From Alentia gelatinosa (Eukaryota > Annelida > Polychaeta > Phyllodocida > Polynoidae), in contig OX465592.1 in NCBI GenBank assembly GCA_950022655.1, positions 1,602,234-1,666,233 on the forward strand: 64,000 nt of DNA. Direction: 5' to 3'. The notes beneath the pieces were generated by a model. It did not search any database and was not told the DNA's origin. It saw only the letters and a program-made list of their open reading frames with translations. Shown here piece by piece: positions 38,901 through 48,497 of this stretch. The position numbers were made by a program, and so were the translations under genes. Numbering within the stretch: position 1 is the first letter of the stretch; every line of letters starts with the position of its first letter.

Positions 38901-39204
38901 GTGATTCACAGACTGATCATGTCCTTAGATTTCACAACTTCGTGTCCTTGCTGATCGGAACCCCGTCATTTACTCCAAGGCTACCATCTCATATTTCCAT
39001 TTCCTCTACCTGCCATCCAGAAATTAATTTTTCAAATTTCGTCCCCTTATTCTTGTCATTTCTTCCTGTAATAGCAGTTAAAATCTCCACTCCTGTTGAA
39101 ATAAGCTTTTCAACTTTTTGTTCATTGAGCCGAATGGCTTGACAAAGAATGACATGACAACGGTGGCTCCTCCTATTGCTTCATGGACTGAGTTTGTACT
39201 ATTT

Positions 39205-39495
39205 AAGCCCCGTTTCCATCGGCCGAAGAAAATGGCAGAGATTTTTTGAGTTACCCAGAAAGTTTGTCGGTAGTGCCACCAACTGTCCGTCGGTATAGAA
39301 GGGTAATAGATTTCACTCAGTGACCAAGCTTTTACTCTGTGATCGGTGGTGCTACATTGCATAATCAAAGCAGAAATGGTCGTTGTTCATTTTACGAGCT
39401 GGGTCATTTTCATAGACCGATTTTGGGTCAGCAGTGCGTCGGTGGTTCCTGACTGTAGATCGGTGACAGGAAATCAGCCAATGGAAACGGGCCTT
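39205..39495. mobile_element. Inverted-repeat element, about 290 bp
   Basis: The left end AAGCCCCGTTTCCATCGGC (39205-39223) is inverted at the right end (39477-39495, reads AAGGCCCGTTTCCATTGGC on the other strand). Size and structure suit a MITE. No clear target-site duplication and no coding capacity. Confidence 0.5.
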
Positions 39496-39780
39496 ATCTG
39501 CAGATATGTAGTGCACCTGTCCCCATCTGAGATGGACAAAATAATCAACAACCACTAGTGTTGCATTATCTTCAAACAGGATTTACGGTTATGATATATC
39601 GCAATTGCACCAGGACTTCCAGATGTACTCCACGGCAGGATTATATGATATGTTAGATGAGGCAGTCACTCAGATTTGAAAACTTTATCAAAATGTTTCT
39701 CCTTTATATGAGTGGAGCTTTTAGGCAAAGGTATTGTTGAGTTTCTGCTGGTAATAGCAGCCTGATCACTGACATCTGAG

Positions 39781-39859
39781 ACGTTGGGAAGTCTACTTCA
39801 ACCATTGGGGCATGAAGCTATGGATTCAAAGCTCAAAGACAGTTCAGCATCAGAAGAAG
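39781..39859 (+). other. Possible plus-strand exon
   Basis: 79 bp open in one frame (ETLGSLLQPLGHEAMDSKLK and then DSSASEE), preceded by CATCTGAG and followed by a good donor, GAAG|GTAAATC; phase 0 to 1. The composition looks protein-like but no neighbouring exon was found, so it is only a suggestion. Confidence 0.15.
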
Positions 39860-39955
39860 GTAAATCACCCATTGCAAGCATATCTCTCATGTGCTGTGCA
39901 TTGACTGTGTTGCCATATCAAGGACTAGCCTGATTTACCCGGCATTTACACTAGA

Positions 39956-40553
39956 AGACTTAATATGTGGCGACTGTAGATCGTCAAGCCAGTAGTTGTC
40001 AGGTGGTGGCAATGTCCACCACAAAAGTTGTCAACCTCAGAATGTACCCAAGCATTTACACTGATGACCATAAAGGGTGGCGTCCACCAACCACGACAAG
40101 GCTACGACAAGAAAGTTCCAATCGGCGCTTGTCGCAGCCTTGTCGTAAGAAGGGGGGCTTTACGACATCCTTGTCGGGGCGTGTCGTAGACATCGCTGGT
40201 TCCCGTAAAAAGGACGTCCATGGTCGTCCCGACACACTACGACAGTGATATTGAGGAAACCCCGACACTCCCCGACAAGGGTCCAGTCGTGGCAGAAATC
40301 GAACATGTTCGATTTTGTCATAACCTTGTCGGAAGGCCCCTGACAGGTCCCCGACAAGCTTCTAGTCACAGCCTATCGTGGCCTTGTCATAGACTCTTTT
40401 CGGGAACTAGGGTCCACAAACCACGACAAGGCTACGACAGGCCTTCCAATCATGGGCCTGTCATGGACCCTGTCGGAAAGCCATTGTCGTAGCCTTGTTG
40501 TGGTTGGTGGATGCCCCCCTTAAGTTTTCACAGAATCGCCACATGTATAGACT
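39956..40553. mobile_element. Foldback element, about 600 bp
   Basis: The ends are inverted: left AGACTTAATATGTGGCGACT, right reads AGTCTATACATGTGGCGATT on the other strand. Nested arms (40081-40110 against 40483-40513) share ccaccaaccacgacaaggct. The interior is full of the octamer CGACAAGG and its complement in both orientations. GC-richer than the flanks. No transposase. Confidence 0.7.
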
Positions 40554-40913
40554 AATTCAAGCCTCCTTGAAATGGCTGCTGGCGTCAGAGCGTGTCCAAT
40601 ATTCGTCAGGTGGTGGTCTTTGTATTTCACTTTTGTTCATAATTAAGCCTGTGCTCGGTCCTGTAAACCCACTAGCTGGGTATTTCGAGAACAAGGAACC
40701 CGATAGCTGGAGTAGGTGGAAGATAGGTGTATAACATTGATTACTATACACCTATGGCCCAACATGTATGAAATACTGCCCGCTGCTGGGGGTGTAGTAT
40801 AAATAATGTTCACGCCCGTTGTGACAGCGGGCCGTAGTGAATAGCAGTGGCTTTTTGTGGAGCAGAAAAGTTAATAAAACAGATTTGTCAATGAGTATGA
40901 GGTATATAGTAAT

Positions 40914-41063
40914 AAGAAAACGTAGTGACTGAGCCCGTACGGTGTCCGTTCTCGGTCATTTGATGAAAAAATACGGCCCTCTAGCCTGCGGCATCGGGCC
41001 GTATTTTTTTCATCAAATGACCTCGAACGGCCACCCGTAGGGACTCAGTAACCACGTTTTCTT
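40914..41063. mobile_element. 150-bp MITE with 8-bp target duplication
   Basis: Near-perfect palindrome with arms of about 66 bp, ending AAGAAAACG and CGTTTTCTT and containing CATTTGATGAAAAAAtacgg in each arm. It is flanked on both sides by atagtaat (40906-40913 and 41064-41071). An 8-bp duplication is typical of hAT-type elements; the family assignment is inferred from that alone. Confidence 0.8.
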
Positions 41064-41749
41064 ATAGTAATCACAACTAGTATGTTGATAACTGGAATGA
41101 GTGACTGATGTATCGTTGTAAATACCATCTGTAATGTTAGGAATGTTAGCATGTTAGTTAGTTTGACGTAAAAATGTATTATGTATTATGTCAAATGATC
41201 AAACACCTGTTCACCTATTATGTAAATTTATTGTATTTTCTCCAAGAAGGACTGTTTCGCTCGGAAGAACAATTGTAATGATTGAATGCGAAATAAAACT
41301 TGTTATCAAGCCATAGTACGACTGACTGGGCGGAATAGAAAACAGGCAATTTGCCTTATTTTGTTCACTAGAAAATTCTATCCATCTTGCATAATAGTAA
41401 ATGGATTAATATATTTTCATCTTCTCTTAGTAAAGTATTTCACAAACCTTAATCATAATTTTCTTTTTTTTAATATTCAATATAACATACAGTAACTACA
41501 TACAGTATTAGCAATCAAAATGCATCAACAAATATGATCTTACTCAGAATTATGAAAAAAGATTATTTTATATATTCACCCTATTCATATACCATACTGT
41601 GGCTACACAACAATACTATAACGATTTTACAAAAAAGAAAAAACTAGGTTATTAATTAGCCACATGTTACAGTCATTTCGTTTATTTCTTTATCTGTATT
41701 GACGTCAGAAAAAGGGTCCTATTAAAGTGTAAAGGGGATTGATACATAC

Positions 41750-41874
41750 CTAAAAGTATAGCACCAAGACCTGCAACATATCCACCTGTGAGATCTAACA
41801 GAGCCTTATTAAGGTCTTCCACAGTTGCCGTCTTGTTTGTTGTTACAGTTTGAACGGTAATTGTAGAACCGTTG
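41750..41874 (-). CDS. SEA domain exon 3 with Gly-Ser cleavage-type site
   Basis: 125 bp, phase 2 to 1. Acceptor TTTTCTTCCAACAG|C, donor CTTTTAG|GTATGTATC. It encodes NGSTITVQTVTTNKTATVED and then LNKALLDLTGGYVAGLGAILL. The segment G-S-T-I-T-V occupies the place of the SEA autoproteolysis motif G^S-V-V-V, followed by the acidic, Leu-rich last helix (VEDLNKALLDL). Asn-Gly-Ser and Asn-Lys-Thr are sequons. The exon ends on a mildly hydrophobic stretch (YVAGLGAILL); the following exon was not found. Confidence 0.8.
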
Positions 41875-42974
41875 CTGTTGGAAGAAAATGTAATTTGAGG
41901 TTTACTTTTTTTTATATATATATTTTAAATTCTTGTACAGCTCACCTTTGGATACACCATACGGAGTGCTTTGACCGTTAAATATGGCAATCTGATTGGA
42001 CGAGAGATTGACAGAAAAGAGACAGCGGCAAATTTTAAAATGGCGGACAGATGACATCGCTTTGATTACGGCAATATTTAGTGGTCAGTTATCGTGAACT
42101 ATGGCATGTAGGACATTGAAAAACAGATTCCAAACATGAATTATGGAATTACTCTGAAATACAAAAGGAATCATCATAAAAATAATCATATTTGATAATT
42201 TGGACAGTGACAGTCAGTGCCTTTACCACCTATGCCATAAACAATGCGTCAAAATGTAAACAAACAGCAAAGGAAACATTGTTTACACATAAAACTAAGA
42301 TAATTCAGAATAGATTTTAAATTTGCTTATATATTGTGTACTGAATGTCTCAACTGGTAGCCAAATACTCACGCCCAGTGCTATTCCTATGGAGACTCTG
42401 TATTAGGTGGTTAATAAATACGCCTACAGATGAGGCATATACACACGGGGTATAAGACAACCTTCTTTATATGCAAAAGCTTACTTATACGCCGGGCGCA
42501 TTCATATGTAAAATGGTGGTGTTTGTGCAGTGATGTCAACATTGTTTTGAACATTCCATGGTAATCAAGCGATGAAAATTTATCATAAAGCTACTAAAAA
42601 AGAGACCCTGTTTCTCATCACCGTGCGCATCTGCAAAAACGATTTTAGATAATTTTTTTGGTTTTTTTTGTTAAAATAAGATGAACCATGATAGAAATTA
42701 TGAAAAGTATGTGTATTTAGTATCAAATTGAAGCTCCTGATGCCAGGGATGCTTCCAATGCATAAACAGTATAAATCTGAAAACCCTGCGTAAGCGGACA
42801 CTTTGGCCCGGAACGGAGGGTGTCCGCTTACGCAGGGTTTTACTGTATGTCAAAATCATATTTATGACACTTTTAAGCCATCTTTGATCCAGCAACAAAT
42901 TTTTTTTTTAAAAGCGCCCTCATCATATTTTTCATGGCTTGGTTTTTTGAGTGGCCTAACAAAATTGAATTTAC
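41875..42974 (-). other. Intron between SEA exons 2 and 3
   Basis: 1100 bp, AT-rich. It contains the short palindromic element at 42780-42841 and a decoy exon at 41946-41991. Otherwise no feature recognised. Confidence 0.6.
42780..42841. repeat. Perfect 22-bp inverted repeat with 18-bp loop
   Basis: The arms (42780-42801 and 42820-42841) begin AAAACCCTGCGTAAGCGGAC and are exact complements; loop tttggcccggaacggagg. GC-rich in an AT-rich intron. Probably a tiny mobile-element remnant or a very stable hairpin. Confidence 0.85.
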
Positions 42975-43039
42975 CTTGCTCGGATGTCTAAGCAGCATAC
43001 CAGTTGAAGGGGTGTCTCATACAGCAGTTGACAAATACT
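42975..43039 (-). CDS. SEA domain exon 2 (middle)
   Basis: 65 bp, phase 0 to 2. Acceptor ATTATTGTTTCCAG|AGT, donor GCA-AG|GTAAATTC. It encodes SICQLLYETPLQLVCCLDIR-A and completes a Ser codon with the next exon. The pattern L-L-Y..P-L..V..L-D-I-R-x-S-N-G-S is what SEA modules show just before the cleavage site (helix, then the strand leading to Gly-Ser). I looked for an exon of about 65 bp with phases 0 and 2 because the flanking SEA pieces require it, and this one satisfies all constraints. Confidence 0.7.
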
Positions 43040-43492
43040 CTGGAAACAATAATATATGGAAACTGGCTGACTGTCTTCCTACATCAAAAATATGCGGTGA
43101 AATTATTGATCACAAACATCTCAATGCCGTAGGTAGAGGGATGTATGTGGGAAAAAGGTATTTTGAGGTACGGAGGGAGTCAGCCTGTTTTCGTATTATT
43201 ATATATCTAAAAATGGCGATATGCTCTCTAGTCACATGATCATATAACCTGTACGTCATGATGTGACATATGGCTATAAATACGCCATGGGCAGGTAGTA
43301 CACGTAGTTCATACAGTCACAGGTATATGATAATATACATATATGTCAGGATTGTCAGTCAAATGATGTTGTACATGAAAATCTCTTCAGTTTATGTTTT
43401 GGTGATTATAACCTAATGGATAAAACTAGTGTATAGGTTAGTGAACATATACAGAGGCGCTGACTTCATCATTAACCCTTTCGCTACACTAC

Positions 43493-43675
43493 GATGCCTG
43501 GAGGAATTCCCTGGCATAGTACGCTGTGATGCCTGGAGGTATTCCCTGGCATAGTATGCTGTGATGCCTGGAGGTATTCCCTGGCATAGTACGCTGTGAT
43601 GCCTGGAGGTATTCCCTGGCATAGTACGCTGTGATGCCTGGAGGAATTCACGGGTGTAGTACGCTATGATGCCTG
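43493..43675. repeat. 35-bp minisatellite, about 5 copies
   Basis: The unit begins gatgcctggaggaattccct and continues ggcatagtacgctgt. The central three copies have gaggtatt for gaggaatt. Confidence 0.9.
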
Positions 43676-44041
43676 AACGCATCATTTCCGAAATTCAAGT
43701 AATTGCCATTTTTTAATGAAATAATGCGAATATTTTGATAATTTTTTTTCCAACCTGTGTAAAACTCTCGTAGTTTATATCATTACCATTATATAACATC
43801 CTAATTCGTTTGGATTACCATGGAGGTGTGATATAATGACATCACTCTGGGTATTGTGAAAATTATCATTAGTATTTCAGGGTGTGAACTTGGTGCTATG
43901 CAGCGTAGAGAAAGGTTTATTTCAGGTTTCGCCTTATAGGTCTATTTCATGAATTATTCTTACTGTGATATTCATCTTTAGCTGAGGCACTATTTCAGGT
44001 TTAGACTTATTTGAATTTCTTTTGTTGTAAGCCCTTTAACA

Positions 44042-44208
44042 GCAGGAAGATGCCTCCAGGCATTCCCCTGGCTATGGCAGGAAGATGCCTCCAGGCATTC
44101 CCCTGGCTATGGCAAGATGATGCCTCCAGGCATTCTCCTGGCTATGGCAGGAAGATGCCTCTAGGCATTCCCCTGGCTATGACAGGAAGATGCCTCCAGG
44201 CATTCCCC
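44042..44208. repeat. Second 35-bp minisatellite, about 5 copies
   Basis: The unit reads gcaggaagatgcctccaggc and then attcccctggctatg. Same period and similar core (gatgcct..agg.attccc.tggc.at) as the array 370 bp away. Confidence 0.9.
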
Positions 44209-44502
44209 ATTCAATTGATAAAAAGATGATTGTTTGATTTAAAAGAAATGTTGACAATGTATAAGAGCCACACTAACCTTTGATTTGGTATAGTTAAAAT
44301 ATAATCAGTCACCAAGGTAACTTACTTGAATCATTTGACACATCACATGACATTGCTATTTCAAAAAAAGGTGCCTGCCATAGCAGGGTCGTTTGGGCAG
44401 GCAATGCCTGCCACGTAATGCTGAACAGGGAAGTGGGTGTTGCAGGGAAAGGGCTAAATGCATTTGGATCCATAATGTATGTGATCTAAAGTCTTTACTT
44501 AC

Positions 44503-44603
44503 ACTATTGAAATTTTGAATGAAGGTCCTCCGCTCTTCTGAATCACTATTCAGCTTTTCATCATATGTTGTGTTAAATATAACCGTCCACTGATACTGTC
44601 CAT
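44503..44603 (-). CDS. SEA domain exon 1 (N-terminal third)
   Basis: 101 bp, phase 1 to 0. Acceptor GGCTTCTACAG|AT, donor AATAGT|GTAAGTAAAG. It encodes GQYQWTVIFNTTYDEKLNSD and then SEERRTFIQNFNS. This matches the start of SEA modules: a hydrophobic first strand (WTVIF), then Y..xL, then an amphipathic helix after an acidic Ser-rich turn. The Asn-Thr-Thr is a glycosylation sequon. The domain continues in the exon at 43039. Confidence 0.75.
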
Positions 44604-44630
44604 CTGTAGAAGCCAATGAAAGGTTTTATT

Positions 44631-44770
44631 ATCCACTTAATACAAAGTGTCCATAGAAAACACATGGAGTATGTATCACCATACCCGGAGCATACAGATA
44701 TATCCACCTAATACAAAGTGTCCATAGAAAACACATAGGGAGTATGGACATACCCAGTGCATACAGATAT
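44631..44770. repeat. 71-bp tandem duplication
   Basis: Two diverged copies (44631-44701 and 44702-44770) share aatacaaagtgtccatagaa and the end catacagatat. The GT..AG boundaries of the surrounding intron are not affected. Confidence 0.85.
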
Positions 44771-44884
44771 GTTGTATGCTCCGGTTGGCGCATACGGAAA
44801 AATAGTGCGTACGGAAAAATAGTGCATAACTTAAATGAACTGATATCGACATGCTACTTGTTCAGAAAAGGGGGATAATAAATA

Positions 44885-45009
44885 CAATATAGACTGGTTT
44901 CAGATAAAAGCGGTTGACTCTGCGCAATATCCTCGCTCACGCTCGGATATAACTACGCGTCAACTCCTCGGAGCATACGGCCGCTTGTATCTGAAACTAG
45001 TCAATATTG
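44885..45009. mobile_element. Hairpin-forming element, about 125 bp
   Basis: The outer arms (caatat.gactggtttcagat against the complement of atctgaaactagtcaatattg) and inner arms (gcggttgac... / ...gtcaactc; atatcc / ggatat) are nested inverted repeats. Likely a small non-autonomous element. Confidence 0.55.
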
Positions 45010-45691
45010 TGTATATTTGCGTTATTCATGTTATACAGAAATTCAGCCTTTTTGGCTTTAACCTTTTCTTAATACTTTTGATTCTATATGTAACAACATT
45101 ACCTTATATATTATTGATGCCAATCTTTTCATTGTATCTGAAAAACTCATATTGTATGAGAGATTTTTTTTCATTGATTCTCACTAACCATACAAATTGA
45201 CCAGTTTCCCGTTGTATAACTTTTGTGCAAATTGAAAAAATAAAATTGTCTCTATATTTATATAAAACTTCCTGAACATGATGTACAAGCTACAAAACAA
45301 TAACTTATGATTTGTGCGGAACGAGGCGTTTACTCCGAGTTCCATACAAATCGTAAAATATCATCAAGTTTTTTGTCTTGAACAAGCAAAGTAGGTCGTT
45401 TTATATCTACTATATACCCGAAATTAGGAACAATCATTATTTCATTTTAGCTTATTATTATTATCATAATTATTATTATTGTGTAGGAAGAACACTGTTC
45501 CATTCAGTATTTTTACATTATAAAGTGAAACGCTGCATATTTAGATTATACACGGCATGGGTATAAAGTTAAGTATCGGAGCGTAGATTTAGATTTTTTC
45601 TCATTATTATGTACTCATTTTCATCTGGATGAATAACATTGATATTAAGGTAATATGAGGCACATGGCATGACACTGAGGGCAGGACTTAC

Positions 45692-45709
45692 CTCCAAGAT
45701 GGCCACATT
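45692..45709 (-). CDS. 18-bp microexon
   Basis: Acceptor TTAATTCTTTCAG|AA and donor TTGGAG|GTAAGTCC are both close to consensus. Phase 1-1, length 18. In frame it adds E-C-G-H-L-G and then splits an Asp codon with the next exon, giving the only Cys upstream of the SEA module. The exact phase fit on both sides is the main support; so short an exon needs transcript evidence. Confidence 0.6.
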
Positions 45710-46562
45710 CTGAAAGAATTAATATGATGAAAGATTAACTAAAACTATCGTCACTGTTTTTTTGTGTATTTTTGTTAAGAGAATGTCAGGTTTCATTGAG
45801 AATGAGCAGGAAAAAAATATAATTGTATGTTATAATAAAAAAGATTATTGTTCATGTTTCAGTGATTGGTATGACACCTTTGTGCATTGGTAACAAGACT
45901 ATAAAAACAGGTTAGTGACCGTACATTTCTACATCCAAATCAGGATGCAAGCATTAAGCCCAATGCCCATCTAGCAATTTCGGAACATTTACGTATGTTT
46001 GTTGGCGACAAACGGAGGGTAATTTGTCTCAGCCAAGCCATCTTAACGGAGTTGGTAGATGTAGGACAGCTAGGCAAGGCTACCCAGCGATTAGTGAACA
46101 CTCGGTTTCTTTGGTTTTTGCCCTCCCCCAGTGGTTAGTGGACCATACACCGATTTTATCTGTGTGCAGGTCGAGCGAGGGGTTACGTAATTTGTCTGCG
46201 ACAAAGTGACAGACTCCTATACGATTTGGGAACTAATCGTTCAACCCTAAATCAGTAGATGGGCATCCGGCTTTAATTCCATGATTAATTGTGTGCATTA
46301 ATTCTTTGCTTAAAACAGACTAACTTACACCACTTACGGTAATAGATAAAAATATACCTACTTTTATTCACTGGTTAAAATACACATTGAGGATATTCAT
46401 GATCTTATATAGTTGTTCCTCTTGGTAAAGAGGTTGAAAAATAAAACCACACTTTCAACTAATTGAAAATAAACATCCCTGAAGACAAAGTTAAAATGTA
46501 ACATATCATATCGAACAGAAAATTAAAATAAATGTAAGGTTGTACTTTTATAATTGACTCAC
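45710..46562 (-). other. Intron between linker exon and microexon
   Basis: 853 bp containing the TTAA-flanked element at 45954-46276; otherwise AT-rich with no gene seen. Confidence 0.6.
45954..46276. mobile_element. TTAA-flanked inverted-repeat element, about 320 bp
   Basis: Left TTAAgcccaatgcccatcta; right end on the other strand TTAAagccggatgcccatct. TTAA at both ends plus subterminal GCCCATCTA suggests a piggyBac-like MITE. Internal short inverted motifs (gcgacaaa). No transposase. Confidence 0.55.
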
Positions 46563-46601
46563 CCGAACTATTTGTTTCTGGTGTGGACATTGATGTTGTT
46601 G
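46563..46601 (-). CDS. 39-bp linker exon between mucin array and SEA
   Basis: Acceptor TAATAATTGCAG|CA, donor TCG-G|GTGAGTC. It is phase 1-1 and encodes TTSMSTPETNSS after the split Ala codon. The Thr/Ser-rich content continues the mucin character and includes one potential N-glycosylation position (Asn-Ser-Ser). It was found from splice-site quality and uninterrupted phase with both neighbours, not from length. Confidence 0.7.
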
Positions 46602-47107
46602 CTGCAATTATTAAAAACACAGGTTATTGTAGAAAATGATTATTGTTACCATAGTTAAGCATAATAACATTTAATGATACAGTTGTAGGTCGAGGTTACA
46701 GTGATTTCCTATTTTACTCTTTTGATCACCATATTCATTTGACTGGATTTTCTCAGATTCTAAAATAGTAGGCAATAACAAGATGTATATATTTTCATTT
46801 CTGAACACTTTGAGATTTCTCAACTATGAAACAAGTGAAGGACACCCAAGGCAGAAATATACTTAAAGATCACTTATTCTGAAGGGGTGAATGCCTGGTA
46901 TAAGTTAATCAAAGAGATATCCTACAATTCACAGTGGCGCCACATGGAGATTTCTAAATATTGTTAAATTGTAAGTCAAAAGTAGATCCTTGAAATTCAT
47001 TGTCATGCTAAATGAGTAGATTCAACGTTGTGTCCAGTTCATTCATTCTTATAAGTAAAATAGGTAAATTAACATTTGCTTGGTTTACATAAGAATTATT
47101 GTTTTAC
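46602..47107 (-). other. Intron between exon 2a and linker exon
   Basis: 506 bp AT-rich intron with donor GTAAAACA and acceptor TTAATAATTGCAG. No internal feature recognised. Confidence 0.65.
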
Positions 47108-47635
47108 CCTCAGTAGAGGCCTCAGTCGATCTCACTGTAGACAGACCCTCAGTGGTTGCTTCAGTAGACATGGCTGTTGTTCCAGCATCGGTGGTCACTG
47201 AGGTAGGGCCTTCAGTTGTTTTACCCTCTGTAGTGGCCTCAGTCGGTTTCACAGTTGTGTCAGCCACAGTAGATGCTTCAGTTGTCTTGGCTGTTGTTTC
47301 AGCACCAGTGGTTGTTTCGGTAGGACCTTCAGTCGACATCACTGTACTTAGAACCTCAGTGGTTGCTTCACTTGTTATGGCTGTTGTTTCGGCATCTGTA
47401 GTTCTTTCAGTAGGGCCTTCAGTTGTTGTAGCCTGAGTAGTTGCTTGAGTCGTTCTCACTGTTGTAAGAGCCTCAGTAGTTGCTTCACTGGATATGGTTG
47501 TTGTACCGGCATTTGTAGTCTTTTCAGTGGGTTTTGATGTAAGCACCTCAGTAGTTGGTTCAGATGATCCGAATGTTGTTTGTTCAATACTTGTTGCCTC
47601 AGTTTGCCTTGTTGTTGTGGATTCTGTGGTTGTCA
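47108..47635 (-). CDS. Array-2 terminal mucin exon 2a (short)
   Basis: 528 bp, 176 codons, phase 1-1. It has the same acceptor and N-terminal part as the other array-2 exons but ends early, at STEASTEG, with a different donor (GAG-G|GTAAAACA at 47107). It is the last large exon before the SEA exons, so it is the unique edge unit of the array. Its phase-1 end joins the 39-bp exon at 46601 as G|CA (Ala). Confidence 0.8.
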
Positions 47636-48497
47636 CTGATATAAAGACATTTTAACAAATATGTACTTTAATGTGTAATTCCATTGCAAAGTATCAGCAA
47701 CATATTTCTCTACTTTTGAGTTTTCTTCAATTACTTTTATAATGTTTTAAATAGATGGTAGAACATGGTAAATCATCTTTTCCTAAATACCCTGATATGC
47801 AGAATAGTGTCTAATGGTCCTTTACCAGATCCTATCCACTATTCCCTAACCTAAAGATCTAACAGAAGGATGGTAAGTACATGTGCTGTCTAAAATGTAC
47901 TATTGCTTGAGATCTCTTTTCTTACAAGCCCTGTAATGTACCCTATATTAATTACTGTTCATACATGCCAGTATTACCACAACTTCAATACATGACACTT
48001 TAACCAAGTACCAAATATCGTACTGGACTTCATGTCTAGATATATTGAACAGAAATTGTTCTATTTAATATCTTAAGATACTTATCCGGGTTTTCATTTA
48101 TGTATCCTTGAACATTTGTCATACTATGGTTGTAGGGAATTCAAGACAGTAATATAGATTGTCTTAAATTGATCACATATTTCCTAGCAATCATGTTAAA
48201 TTTAGTGGCAAAAGTCTGACAACATCGCAAGCATAAGATAGATGGAACTTAACAAAATCTGTCAGCAACTACAATGGAAAATATGATAGAAAAGTAATCA
48301 TAGATGAAAGGTTTAAGCATATTCTAAAATAAACAGAGTACACATTATGCGATGTTATCAGTATTTAACATATGTATGTATATATGTAGATGTACTAGTT
48401 TCACATGCTCAGGATAGAATGTAAATTTGAAACAAATAAAATCCTTTCAGCACACTCAATCTTAATGCTGTTGTCATGATATAAAATGTAATCTCAC
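47636..48497 (-). other. Array-2 intron (862 bp; eight copies)
   Basis: GT..AG introns without recognisable genes, AT-rich. Copies: 49638-50500, 51524-52388, 54294-55157, 56298-57157, 58298-59157, 60298-61161 and 62302-63161. Two length classes (864 and 860) differ by a 4-bp change near the 5' end (transcript direction) at tatgtatgtatatatg and are interleaved. Confidence 0.75.

Larger units (their letters stand above)
43471..44459. mobile_element. Possible minisatellite-bearing transposon, about 1 kb
   Basis: The left end ATTAACCCTTTCGCT (43471-43485) is nearly the inverse of the right end (44444-44459, ATTTAGCCCTTTCCCT on the other strand), enclosing both 35-bp arrays. A third similar motif (agccctttaac) at about 44032 could mean two abutting elements. 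No target duplication was confirmed. Confidence 0.4.
43040..44502 (-). other. Intron between SEA exons 1 and 2
   Basis: 1463 bp holding two related 35-bp minisatellites and TIR-like CCCTTT motifs (listed separately). No coding feature seen. Confidence 0.6.
44604..45691 (-). other. Intron between microexon and SEA exon 1
   Basis: 1088 bp, AT-rich, with a 71-bp tandem duplication, a long imperfect hairpin (44885-45009) and a smaller hairpin at about 45307-45357. No gene seen. Confidence 0.6.

Noticed and set aside
37957..40751. Short open frames on both strands of the spacer
   Set aside because: Many overlap inverted-repeat elements or each other; no signal peptide, transmembrane or family signature.
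41946..41991. 46-bp exon-like segment with a fine pyrimidine tract (CCAATCAG) and AAAG|GTGAGC donor
   Set aside because: Its phase (0 to 1) cannot join SEA exon 3 (phase 2), and the remaining intron would be about 70 bp; the 65-bp exon at 42975-43039 fits instead.
43413..43685. Open frames across the 35-bp minisatellites (also 44011-44229)
   Set aside because: Tandem-repeat artefacts in an intron, no splice sites.
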